DNA from: Acidovorax delafieldii 2AN
Lineage (GTDB): Bacteria > Pseudomonadota > Gammaproteobacteria > Burkholderiales > Burkholderiaceae_C
Assembly (NCBI RefSeq): GCF_000175235.1
Contig: NZ_ACQT01000013.1
Coordinates: forward strand, 1 to 47,530
Length of the DNA stretch: 47,530 nucleotides
Reading direction: 5' to 3'
Shown here: one piece after another, positions 20,993-28,507 of the stretch
Position numbering within the stretch: the first letter of the stretch is position 1
Layout of the letters: the number at the start of each line of letters is the position of its first letter
Notes under the pieces: generated by a model
What the model saw: the letters and a program-made list of their open reading frames with translations, nothing else
What the model was told of the DNA's origin: nothing
Databases searched by the model: none
Made by a program: the position numbers and the translations under genes

Positions 20993-21985
20993 ATGCAAAC
21001 CAATTTGCTGAAACCCAAGGCGATCAATGTCGAGCAGCTTGGCCACAACCGTGCCAAGGTCGCACTGGAGCCGTTCGAGCGTGGGTACGGCCACACGCTG
21101 GGCAACGCCATCCGGCGTGTCCTGCTCTCGTCCATGGTGGGTTACGCAGCGACGGAAGTCACGATTGCAGGGGTGCTGCACGAGTATTCGTCCATTGATG
21201 GCGTTCAAGAGGACGTGGTCAACATCTTGTTGAACCTCAAGGGTGTGGTGTTCAAGCTCCACAACCGTGACGAAGTGACGTTGAGCCTGCGCAAGGATGG
21301 CGAAGGTGTGGTCACTGCCCGCGACATCCAGACCCCTCATGACGTGGAAATCGTCAACCCTGATCATGTGATCGCTAACCTGTCGGCAGGCGGGAAGCTG
21401 GACATGCAGATCAAGGTCGAGAAGGGCCGTGGCTACGTGCCGGGTAACCTGCGCCGTTATGCGGACGAATCGACCAAGTCGATTGGCCGCATTGTGCTGG
21501 ACGCGTCGTTCTCGCCCGTAAAGCGCGTGAGCTACACCGTGGAAAGCGCTCGCGTGGAGCAGCGTACCGACCTGGACAAGCTGGTTGTCGAGATCGAAAC
21601 CAATGGTGCTATCACTGCCGAAGATGCAGTGCGAGCCTCGGCCAAGATTCTGGTGGAACAACTGGCTGTGTTTGCACAGCTGGAAGGTGGCGAGCTGGCC
21701 GCGTTCGACGCACCTGCAGGTCCACGCGGCAATGCCACGTTTGATCCGATCCTGCTGCGCCCCGTGGACGAGTTGGAACTGACCGTGCGTTCCGCCAACT
21801 GCCTGAAGGCCGAGAACATCTACTACATTGGTGATCTGATTCAGCGCACCGAGAACGAGCTGCTCAAGACGCCGAACCTGGGCCGCAAGTCACTCAATGA
21901 GATCAAGGAAGTGCTCGCATCACGTGGTCTTACGCTGGGCATGAAGCTTGAGAATTGGCCACCAGCTGGCCTGGACAAGCGCTGA
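20993..21985 (+). CDS. rpoA: RNA polymerase alpha subunit RpoA
   Basis: The 330-residue protein starts core RNA polymerase assembly and contacts activators and UP elements. The N-terminal dimerisation domain shows [19 protein letters not shown] (about residues 23-41) followed by [12 protein letters not shown]. The C-terminal domain shows [17 protein letters not shown] and [18 protein letters not shown]. The last codons overlap a candidate -35 element for rplQ. Confidence 0.97.
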   Translation: MQTNLLKPKAINVEQLGHNRAKVALEPFERGYGHTLGNAIRRVLLSSMVGYAATEVTIAGVLHEYSSIDGVQEDVVNILLNLKGVVFKLHNRDEVTLSLRKDGEGVVTARDIQTPHDVEIVNPDHVIANLSAGGKLDMQIKVEKGRGYVPGNLRRYADESTKSIGRIVLDASFSPVKRVSYTVESARVEQRTDLDKLVVEIETNGAITAEDAVRASAKILVEQLAVFAQLEGGELAAFDAPAGPRGNATFDPILLRPVDELELTVRSANCLKAENIYYIGDLIQRTENELLKTPNLGRKSLNEIKEVLASRGLTLGMKLENWPPAGLDKR

Positions 21986-22001
21986 GCGGGCCCTTTATAA
22001 T
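21972..22001 (+). promoter_or_regulatory. candidate promoter for rplQ inside the rpoA 3' end
   Basis: TGGACA at 21972-21977 (last coding part of rpoA) and a perfect TATAAT at 21996-22001 are 18 bases apart. Transcription would start near 22008, at the foot of the hairpin at 22007-22031, so the two hairpins that follow would form the leader of a separate rplQ transcript. Confidence 0.5.
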
Positions 22002-22006
22002 AAAAA

Positions 22007-22031
22007 GCTTCCCCCAATTTAAGGGGGAAGC
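22007..22031 (+). promoter_or_regulatory. perfect 9-bp hairpin after rpoA
   Basis: GCTTCCCCC (22007-22015), loop AATTTAA, GGGGGAAGC (22023-22031). The strong stem is followed by CTAAATTTAG rather than a T-run. Together with the terminator-like hairpin nine bases downstream it forms a tandem structure between rpoA and rplQ. Confidence 0.55.
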
Positions 22032-22039
22032 CTAAATTT

Positions 22040-22063
22040 AGTCCTCCGCAAGGGGGACTTTTT
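22040..22063 (+). terminator. Rho-independent terminator or attenuator between rpoA and rplQ
   Basis: AGTCCTCC (22040-22047) pairs with GGGGGACT (22052-22059) across loop GCAA, with one T-G pair, followed by TTTT. A second copy of GGGGGACT at 22075-22082 could pair with the same left arm and prevent the terminator from forming. It may end the alpha operon transcript or attenuate rplQ. Confidence 0.6.
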
Positions 22064-22147
22064 GTTCCCTGTATGGGGGACTGTGCCTCGGGAAGTACCT
22101 GACACGGCTGCCCGATTTAATTACATAGACAGTAGAAGGAAAGCACC

Positions 22148-22540
22148 ATGCGCCACGGACACGGCCTCCGCAAACTCAATCGCACCAGTTCGCACCGCCT
22201 CGCGATGCTGCAGAACATGATGAACTCGCTCATCGAGCATGAAGTCATCAAGACCACCGTTCCCAAGGCCAAGGAATTGCGCCGCGTGATCGAGCCCATG
22301 ATTACCCTGGCCAAGGAAGACTCCGTCGCCAACCGCCGTTTGGCATTCAATCGCCTGCGCGACCGCGACAGCGTGACCAAGCTCTTCAATGACCTCGGCC
22401 CTCGCTTCAAGGTTCGTCCTGGTGGTTACACGCGCATCCTGAAGATGGGTTTCCGCGTGGGCGACAATGCTCCCATGGCGGTGGTTGAATTGGTGGATCG
22501 TGCTGCTGAAAGTGAAAATAATTCGGCAGCAGCTGAATAA
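22148..22540 (+). CDS. rplQ: 50S ribosomal protein L17 (bL17)
   Basis: The 130-residue protein begins [20 protein letters not shown], the diagnostic L17 start, and has [19 protein letters not shown] and [24 protein letters not shown] precedes the ATG. Separated from rpoA by 162 bases with a promoter and two hairpins, it may be expressed partly on its own. Confidence 0.97.
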   Translation: MRHGHGLRKLNRTSSHRLAMLQNMMNSLIEHEVIKTTVPKAKELRRVIEPMITLAKEDSVANRRLAFNRLRDRDSVTKLFNDLGPRFKVRPGGYTRILKMGFRVGDNAPMAVVELVDRAAESENNSAAAE

Positions 22541-22545
22541 TAGGG

Positions 22546-22551
22546 TATAAT
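22546..22551 (+). promoter_or_regulatory. -10 element of the tRNA-fMet promoter
   Basis: A perfect TATAAT lies just after the rplQ stop codon, 12 bases before the mature tRNA 5' end. The -35 region (near 22522-22527, TTCGGC) is a poor match, so read-through from rplQ probably also contributes. Confidence 0.4.
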
Positions 22552-22562
22552 TTATTTCTTGC

Positions 22563-22639
<77 letters not shown>

Positions 22640-22665
22640 ATAAAATAGCGGTTCTCGCTAATAGT

Positions 22666-22693
22666 AAACGCCCACTTCTTAGTGGGCGTTTTT
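22666..22693 (+). terminator. strong Rho-independent terminator after tRNA-fMet
   Basis: AAACGCCCACT (22666-22676) pairs perfectly with AGTGGGCGTTT (22681-22691) over 11 bp with loop TCTT and is followed by a T-rich tail. It ends the rplQ/tRNA transcript and marks the end of the core-gene block. Confidence 0.85.
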
Positions 22694-22695
22694 GT

Positions 22696-22739
22696 TTGTG
22701 CCCAAGTTGTGCCCATTCTGTGCCCGTCTTGTGCCCACG
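22696..22739. repeat. four tandem 11-bp units TTGTGCCCAnn next to tRNA-fMet
   Basis: Four units follow without gaps: TTGTGCCCAAG, TTGTGCCCATT, CTGTGCCCGTC, TTGTGCCCACG. TGTGCCC is invariant and the period is exactly 11 bases. They begin three bases after the terminator. Regular near-helical-period repeats at a tRNA end suggest arm-type sites for a tyrosine recombinase, but no integrase gene lies beside them now. Confidence 0.6.
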
Positions 22740-23642
22740 CAGATTTAGCCGATCACGATTGTGACCATTGGGTGGGGTTGGCTAATTTCGCTGGAACTGC
22801 TGACTTTCCAAGGCTGGATGCTGTCATCCGCTGATCGCCAGACATGCGTCCCATCGCGATATAGCCGCCATCATCGATCTCCCGGTAACCAAGCGCCTTC
22901 CCCAGGGTTGCCGCCGAGCGGATGTGTTCTCCCGCGAGGCATTGGCCCCCGCAAACCAATCTTGGGCAGTGTGGATCACGGAGCCTAACCGTCGGCAGGC
23001 AGCGGCTTGAAGGACACGTCGCGCTGCCAGCTGCACGCGTCCTACGTCCTGATGCACCGAGTGGTCGTTTTCCGTCCCGACCAGCGCCAGGCGCGGGTTG
23101 ACGGCCAAGCCTTCCCACTTTTCGACCAGACACCGCCCAGGCCGGCCAGCGAGGGCGAGGCCAGCGTGGCGGCCCGCAGCCAGGTCTAGGCAGGGCGCGG
23201 CCTGCTTGGCCGTTGGATGGCCGGCGCTCGACGATGCCGAGGCGGGCCCAGGGCTTGAAGTGCCTACAGACCGCTACGCGAGAGCAGGCCCGCGATGCCC
23301 ACCGACTGCTACGGGTCTACAGGGACTTTCCGGCAAGTCAACCGTTGACCTTGCATATTTCGGCCTCCTTTGCTGTTCAACCAGCAAGTGTTGGGCGCGA
23401 ATCTTGAAGCATTGACCGAGCAAGGGCAGACTGCACATCTACAGGCGGGCTTGTTTCGGTGGTGTGCACCGAGGCCCCAGATACGAACCGCTCAGCAGGG
23501 CTCCATTCGAGAGGAGTGGTCAGGTGACGCCTGCCACGGACCCAAAGCCCCAGACCAACTAACGCCAAGCAGAATCCCTACGGCAATGCCCTCAGGCCAA
23601 AATTCCCCATATCTTTCAGCATCCACTCCGCGCAGTGCGGAC
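22740..23642. other. about 900 bases without a supported gene at the island's left edge
   Basis: Open frames are present on both strands, but none has a recognisable family motif, a clear ribosome site or a consistent frame. On the minus strand a frame near 22753-22990 (containing ALGYREIDDGG) looks somewhat protein-like and may be the eroded tail of a gene. The base composition differs from the ribosomal block. I read the stretch as decayed island DNA. Confidence 0.4.
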
Positions 23643-24170
23643 ATGGTTCTGTACCTGGACCTTGACGGTGTTGTCCACCACGAAAAAGTGCTCTGGCATC
23701 CCCGCAAGGGCATTTACATGAGTCCGTACGAGGCGGCTGGACATTCTCTTTTCGAATGGGTTCCTATCTTGGAGTCTGTGCTTGAACCCTACCCAACAGT
23801 CGCCTTGGTACTGAGTAGCACCTGGTGCATCCGTCCCGGATACAGCGCAACCCTCAAACGGTTTCCGGCCTCCCTGCGTGCCCGGTTCATTGGTGGGACG
23901 TACCACGGACGCGTGCATGGTGTGGACCCCTGGAACCTGTCCATGTTCCGCACCACCCCCCGGGGCGTGCAAGTTCAGGAAGACACGCTGCGCCGAAAGC
24001 CCCGGCAGTGGATAGCTCTCGATGACGACCTGGAAGATTGGCCTGACTCCTGTCGTCAAAACCTCGTTGCATGCGATGGAACGACAGGCTTGTCCAACCC
24101 CGACGTCCAACAGGAACTGAGGGAAAAGTTGCACTGCTGCTTTGTGGATTTGTCAGCCAAACCCGCTTAG
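23643..24170 (+). CDS. HAD-fold protein, similar to the HAD domain of Swiss-Army-knife RNA-repair proteins
   Basis: The 175-residue protein begins MVLYLDLDGVVHHEKV, which contains the HAD nucleophile motif DxDGV (Asp6, Asp8). It then shows VALVLSSTWC near residue 60 (motif II Ser/Thr) and WIALDDDLEDW near residue 123 (motif III/IV acidic residues). This pattern and size match small stand-alone HAD proteins found in bacterial islands. The substrate is unknown. An in-frame ATG at 23586 would add 19 residues; I prefer 23643 because the conserved fold starts there, though neither has a strong ribosome site. No partner gene overlaps it. Confidence 0.65.
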   Translation: MVLYLDLDGVVHHEKVLWHPRKGIYMSPYEAAGHSLFEWVPILESVLEPYPTVALVLSSTWCIRPGYSATLKRFPASLRARFIGGTYHGRVHGVDPWNLSMFRTTPRGVQVQEDTLRRKPRQWIALDDDLEDWPDSCRQNLVACDGTTGLSNPDVQQELREKLHCCFVDLSAKPA

Positions 24171-24831
24171 GACTGCCATCGACAGGTGGTAGGGGGCTTG
24201 GCTGATCATTGAGTCCGGCAGGCTTGCCACCGATCCGTTCAATTGACTCTGAGATTGGGCGCACTCGACTGGCACGTATAGGCACCCTGCATTGGGCCAT
24301 TGCGCTGCAGGCAGGGAGGGGGCAGCCATGCTTCGGTTTGACCCGAGTCAAGTCAAAGTCTGAATCAGGCTGATCCCTGACCTTGGGTTCGCATTGATCT
24401 GTGACTCCATTCGGATCATAAGCAGTCGACGCAAAGTCCATTTGCCCCGTTCGATCCAAGTCAGCCTTGTCTGCAGAGACTTGTTGGGTATGCCAGAGCG
24501 CTGCACGCTGATCTATGGCTCTGGCAAGGTTAAATTTGTAGATGCGCCGAGCGCTGAGCAACTTGAGAAGCTCAAGCGAAGCTGACGCGCATGGAGGTGA
24601 AGCTTCCTCTGCCTAGCCACGGCGCAATGGCCTCGCCTCGAGCGCTCAAAAATGGCCCCCGTAAAACGCGCCGACGGGGCGGCAGCTCGGCCATGGTCAT
24701 CGTCAACCGCAGGCCCGCTCATTGGCCGCGTTGCTGCGTCATCTAGTCGTCGACTGGCGACATCAGTCATGTATGGCTTGCCGCACCCTGCTGTGCTACA
24801 AGAATCCAGAAATTCTGCAGGGAGGAACAAG
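24171..24831. other. 660-base gap before the OLD nuclease with one doubtful short frame
   Basis: I see no firm gene. A frame ending at TGA 24583-24585 encodes, from ATG 24490, 31 residues (MPERCTLIYGSGKVKFVDAP...) with natural-looking composition, but it lacks a ribosome site and a family match; it could be the tail of a decayed gene. The promoter of the OLD gene should be in the last 100 bases; TACAAG at 24807-24812 is a possible -10 element without a convincing -35. Confidence 0.3.
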
Positions 24832-26943
24832 ATGAAGCTCAAGCACATCGCAATATCAAACTTCAAGGGCATCCAGGCCGACAACCTCAGTCCGGAGTCC
24901 TTCACATGCCTCGTCGGCGAGAACAATGCGGGCAAGTCGTCGGTCATGCAAGCCATCGTCTTTGCGTTGAACCGACCCAAGAACATACCGTCCGCTCACT
25001 TCTATGACTCGAGCCAGCCGGTGTCCTTCGATTTTGAGCTCTCAGGCGTCACGGAGGCGCACCTGGCTCGCCTGTCTGACGAAGCGAAGGGCAAGATTGC
25101 GGGACTCATTGTTGATGAGGAATTAGCGCTCCGCGTGGCCTATGCACCAGGGGAGTCGGTCAGCATCCAGGTGAAGGCGCAGCAGCCGAAGGAGGAGCGC
25201 TACAGGTCAGACGCGATTGACGCAGCGCTGTCCGGCAAGAAGGGGCAGGCGGCCATTGAGGAAGCCCTTTGGTCGGCTTACCCCGAGTTCAAGGCAGCGT
25301 ACTCCGAGCCGCTGAAGCTGCTCGGAACGGCCAAGGCATTCGTCAAGGAGCAAGTTGCCAAGCTTCCGCCCGAACAGTTCACGTCGGGATACACCGCCCT
25401 GCCCTCCGGCATCAGCGCCTCGATTTCGCCGCTCCTGCCTGAGCCCATCTACATCCCGGCCGTCAAGAATTTGAACGACGACCTGAAGACATCCCAGTCG
25501 ACGTCGTTCGGTCGCCTATTGGGTCTCCTGTTGGAAGACATGGCCGAAGACCTTGTCCACGTAAACACAGCGCTGGAAAAGGTGAACTCGCTCTTCAACC
25601 GCGTCACCATAGAAGGGAAGGTGGTCGATGGCCGCCACGCCAAAGTCCGTGACCTAGAGAGTGAAGTGGAAGGACTGCTAAGCGCGAACTTTCCAAATGT
25701 GAGAGTGCAGCTCGAGATTCCGCCGCCGGAACTGAAGACCATCCTCAATGCCGCTCAAATTTTCATCGACGACGGCTCGCACGACCTCATCGACAACAAG
25801 GGCGATGGCATCAAACGGTCGTTGACGTTCGCCCTGCTGCAGGCCTACGTGAATCGGCAGGATAAGCAGAAGGTTCAGGTCGACGCTGGTGGTAAGGCGC
25901 CGCGTCCACTCATTTTTCTCTTCGAGGAGCCTGAGCTCTACCTGCATCCGCGGTCGCAACGAGTCCTCTTCAACACGCTGGCTCGCATCTCAGAGAACTA
26001 TCAGGTCCTCGTGACGACACATTCGCCCCTGTTCTTCGCCCCAGGCGTCACCGCATCGTTCGTGCGGGTCGCAAAACAGGCAGCAGCGCCAAAGCCAATC
26101 GCCAAGCTGTTCCCAGTGAACTTTGCGCTCAACAAAGCTGATGCAGAGACATTCCGCCTTGCCCGGTTCGAGCACGCAGACGCGGCGTTCTTCAGCCAGA
26201 GCGTGGTGCTCTTCGAGGGCGAATCGGACGATGCCTACTGCAAGCACGTCGCCCAGTTGTTCAAAGATGAGTGGGATTTCGAACGGCGGAACGTCGCGCT
26301 TGTTCGGGTGTCCGGCAAGGGGAACTTCCTGAAGTTCCGTAACTTCTTCGAGAGCTTCGGCATCTCGGTTCGCCTGGTCGCCGACTTGGACGCAATCTTC
26401 GACGGCTTCAAGCACTTGGGCACTGACAAGAAGTCCTCAGACCTTCGCGACAAGCTGCTGCAGACGCTTGATGGACGGATTGCGGCATTGGGAACGAAGG
26501 CAGAACCCAAGCCGCGCCAAATTCAGCGGCGTGCGAACCAGGATTCATGGAAAGACAGGTACGAAGCCGCCAAGGCGGCGCTCCAAGCCGTACAGGCAGG
26601 CGCCCCGGTGGACGCCAAGACCTACGAGGCCCTCGAAGGTCTATTTGTTTGGGAGAAGGAAATTGCCCGGATGCGGGTCTGCACTGAAGACGCGGAAGCC
26701 GCTGCGGCCCTCGTTCCCTTGTTGGACTGCCTGCGCGAGCAGGGAGTCTGCGTTCTCTCGAGAGGCGCGATTGAGGACTACTACCCCGCTGCAGCGCCCG
26801 GGTCCGGCCCCAAACCCGACCGTGCGCTTGCAGCATGTGCGGCTGTCCTGACGCGCGAGGAGGCGACAGCCCTGTCAAAACCGTTGGCGGCCGGCCGGCC
26901 GACTGAGCTTGAAGATGTCTTCGAAGCTCTGTTCAAGCATTGA
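24832..26943 (+). CDS. OLD-family ATP-dependent endonuclease (AAA ATPase plus TOPRIM)
   Basis: The 703-residue protein combines an ABC/SMC-type ATPase with a C-terminal TOPRIM nuclease, the OLD architecture seen in phage-defence nucleases such as Gabija GajA and Paris AriA relatives. Walker A is GENNAGKSS (29-37), the signature-like GDGIKRSL is at 324-331, Walker B is IFLFEEPE (361-368) and the switch-His region TTHSP is at 395-399. The TOPRIM motifs are VLFEGESDD (Glu462) and VADLDAIFD (Asp518/Asp520). ATG 24832 has GGAGG at 24821-24825. Downstream, a start codon opens a frame of only 15 codons before an integrase remnant, so a partner gene may have been lost. Confidence 0.88.
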   Translation: MKLKHIAISNFKGIQADNLSPESFTCLVGENNAGKSSVMQAIVFALNRPKNIPSAHFYDSSQPVSFDFELSGVTEAHLARLSDEAKGKIAGLIVDEELALRVAYAPGESVSIQVKAQQPKEERYRSDAIDAALSGKKGQAAIEEALWSAYPEFKAAYSEPLKLLGTAKAFVKEQVAKLPPEQFTSGYTALPSGISASISPLLPEPIYIPAVKNLNDDLKTSQSTSFGRLLGLLLEDMAEDLVHVNTALEKVNSLFNRVTIEGKVVDGRHAKVRDLESEVEGLLSANFPNVRVQLEIPPPELKTILNAAQIFIDDGSHDLIDNKGDGIKRSLTFALLQAYVNRQDKQKVQVDAGGKAPRPLIFLFEEPELYLHPRSQRVLFNTLARISENYQVLVTTHSPLFFAPGVTASFVRVAKQAAAPKPIAKLFPVNFALNKADAETFRLARFEHADAAFFSQSVVLFEGESDDAYCKHVAQLFKDEWDFERRNVALVRVSGKGNFLKFRNFFESFGISVRLVADLDAIFDGFKHLGTDKKSSDLRDKLLQTLDGRIAALGTKAEPKPRQIQRRANQDSWKDRYEAAKAALQAVQAGAPVDAKTYEALEGLFVWEKEIARMRVCTEDAEAAAALVPLLDCLREQGVCVLSRGAIEDYYPAAAPGSGPKPDRALAACAAVLTREEATALSKPLAAGRPTELEDVFEALFKH

Positions 26944-26962
26944 GCCGGAGGAAACCAGTTCG

Positions 26963-27010
26963 ATGCCTGACACCCTTCCTAATGATGACTGCAGTTGGTC
27001 AGACGCTTGA
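26963..27010 (+). pseudogene. orphan gene start (15 codons) after the OLD nuclease
   Basis: GGAGG at 26947-26951 precedes ATG 26963, which opens MPDTLPNDDCSWSDA and then stops. This is the position where a second gene of an OLD-based defence operon would begin. The stop falls exactly where homology to an integrase begins, so it may be the 5' stub of a gene removed by rearrangement. It could equally be chance. Confidence 0.25.
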
Positions 27011-27013
27011 TTT

Positions 27014-27133
27014 TCAATCCGAAGAGCCCAGGACCTGCTGGGCCGTGCCGACGTGACAGACCATGATCTACAGCCAAGTGCTCAAGATTAGCGGTAGCGG
27101 CGTGCGCAGTCCCATGGATACGCTCGCGCGGGT
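27014..27133 (+). pseudogene. C-terminal remnant of an integron-type tyrosine recombinase, frameshifted
   Basis: Two adjoining frames together read SIRRAQDLLGRADVTD and then TMIYSQVLKISGSGVRSPMD. They match the end of IntI-like integrases (pattern [20 protein letters not shown], then GGxGVRSPLD), including the catalytic Tyr of MIY. The frame changes near 27058-27062, so a single-base indel has occurred. Everything upstream of the last 40 or so residues is missing. The remnant is inactive but shows that a site-specific recombinase once sat here. Confidence 0.65.
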
Positions 27134-27334
27134 AAATCGATGCCGCGGAGCGGCAGAAGGCCGTCGTTCACCAATGACTTCTCATGCGCTCGGGCGAGGC
27201 CGCCTCGACGCTTGGCCAACGACTGCACTCGCTGCAGAACTGACCTCCGGCATGGCAGCTCCAGGCTGGTTGCGGTCAGTCGGGTGCGCTGCTTGAGTGG
27301 CTGCTCTTGCCGGAACCGGTCGTTGAACCCTCGA

Positions 27335-27454
27335 TCAGCATCGTGTTGCTTCGGAGTACGAGTCAGAAATCGTGTCGCCGTTAGCGGGGGCACTCAAGCT
27401 ACGCAGCTTCTCGATCAGTTTTATGGCACGCCGTACTCGGGTCAGGTTCGCCAT
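27335..27454 (-). CDS. possible 39-residue protein of unknown function
   Basis: The frame starts at ATG 27454 with GGGAGA eight bases upstream. It reads MANLTRVRRAIKLIEKLRSL and continues with an Ala/Asn/Ser-rich tail to TGA 27335. The N-terminal half is a likely amphipathic basic helix. It could be a small protein or the stub of a longer gene; nothing identifies its function. Otherwise bases 27134-27583 contain only the leader of the TIR operon. Confidence 0.25.
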   Translation of the reverse strand: MANLTRVRRAIKLIEKLRSLSAPANGDTISDSYSEATRC

Positions 27455-27583
27455 GGCGGTCTCCCGTTGGTTGGGTAGCTCAAGTGCAACTTTGCATTAC
27501 TCGATTTCGAAGAAATGCCAGAAAATCGGACCACCTTTTGAAGCCCCAACCTGTAAAACGAATCCCCCTGAGAGGAGACTGGC

Positions 27584-27973
27584 ATGCCGACTAGGAAACG
27601 CCTGTTCGTCAGCTTTGACTACGACAACGACGAGACCCTTAAGACATTCCTGATCGGGCAGTCGAAGCACGAGGACACGCCGTTCGAGGTAACGGATGCC
27701 TCGGTCAAGGAGCACCTGACCGGCGACTGGCAGGACAAGGTCAAGGGAAGGATCAGCCGCGCTGACGTGGTCTGTGTGCTGTGCGGCACCAAGACTCACA
27801 CCGCAAAGGGTGTATCGATAGAGTATTTGATCGCCAAGCAGCTCGGCAAACCGCTGTTCCTGTTGAAAGGCTATAGGGATGCTGAGTGCACACGCCCGAG
27901 AGGCGCTGAGAACGAGAAAATGTATAACTGGACTTGGGAGAATCTCAAGACCTTGATCCATGGCGGTCGCTAA
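27584..27973 (+). CDS. ThsB-like TIR-domain protein (MTH538/DUF1863 type)
   Basis: The 129-residue protein is a single stand-alone TIR-like domain. It begins with the first strand KRLFVSFDYDND (residues 5-16), then WQDKVKGRISRADVVCVLCG (49-68) and GVSIEYLIAKQLGKPLFLL (76-94). Glu80 is in the position of the catalytic Glu of TIR NADases. ThsB proteins of Thoeris defence systems use this fold to make a cyclic ADP-ribose signal on phage infection. AGGAG (27573-27577) precedes the ATG. The stop codon overlaps the next start (TAATG), so the two are translationally coupled. No ThsA gene is present in the window. Confidence 0.8.
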   Translation: MPTRKRLFVSFDYDNDETLKTFLIGQSKHEDTPFEVTDASVKEHLTGDWQDKVKGRISRADVVCVLCGTKTHTAKGVSIEYLIAKQLGKPLFLLKGYRDAECTRPRGAENEKMYNWTWENLKTLIHGGR

Positions 27974-28503
27974 TGCCACAGATTGATCTAGAAACGCTAT
28001 GGAACGAAATCCCGATTAAGGATGGCGCCGAGTACCCGCACAACGAGAAATGGTACAGCCACCTGCTCGATCAGTACAAACTGTATGTGGAAATGGCTGA
28101 TCGCATCAGCCAGCGAAGAACGACGGCGAATCAGTATTTCCTGGCAGTGAACACAGCAATCCTTGGTTTCGTCGGGTACCTCACAGTCAAGGACACGAAT
28201 GAGCATCATTGGCTCATAGCGCTCGCAGGGGTCGCACTGACATACCTCTGGTACGTGATCATTACGTCGTACCGGAACCTGAACACCGCCAAATGGGCCG
28301 TGGTGCATGAGATTGAGAAGCGGCTGCCGATTCGCCCGTATGACGCCGAATGGAAGTATGTTGATCGTGGAACGAACCCGATACTCTATCGGCCGTTATC
28401 TCACGTCGAGTCACTGGTGCCTTGGATTTTCATGGTCCTGCACGCCATCGTGTTCTTGAAGTCGGTAAATTGGCCCGCAGTGCGAGCGGCCTTGTGCACG
28501 TGA
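27973..28503 (+). CDS. small membrane protein of the TIR operon (RipA-like/SLATT-like, tentative)
   Basis: The 176-residue protein has a soluble N terminus, then LYVEMADRISQRRTTANQYF (37-56) leading into hydrophobic segments at about 55-71, 80-100 and 148-164. A conserved-looking cytoplasmic block RNLNTAKWAVVHEIEKRLP (101-119) lies between the second and third. The helix-plus-two-TM arrangement with AxxIxxRRxxANxxF resembles small membrane effectors linked to TIR or nucleotide-signal sensors. I infer a pore-forming or membrane-disrupting effector. The start overlaps the TIR stop codon, and the DUF4062 gene begins four bases after its stop, so all three are one operon. Confidence 0.75.
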   Translation: MPQIDLETLWNEIPIKDGAEYPHNEKWYSHLLDQYKLYVEMADRISQRRTTANQYFLAVNTAILGFVGYLTVKDTNEHHWLIALAGVALTYLWYVIITSYRNLNTAKWAVVHEIEKRLPIRPYDAEWKYVDRGTNPILYRPLSHVESLVPWIFMVLHAIVFLKSVNWPAVRAALCT

Positions 28504-28507
28504 GCAT

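Noticed and set aside
22696-22739. CRISPR array
   Set aside because: The units are 11 bp, contiguous and lack spacers; there are no cas genes.
24832-26943. Complete Gabija system
   Set aside because: The OLD nuclease resembles GajA in architecture, but no UvrD-like GajB helicase follows; only a 15-codon stub and an integrase relic do.
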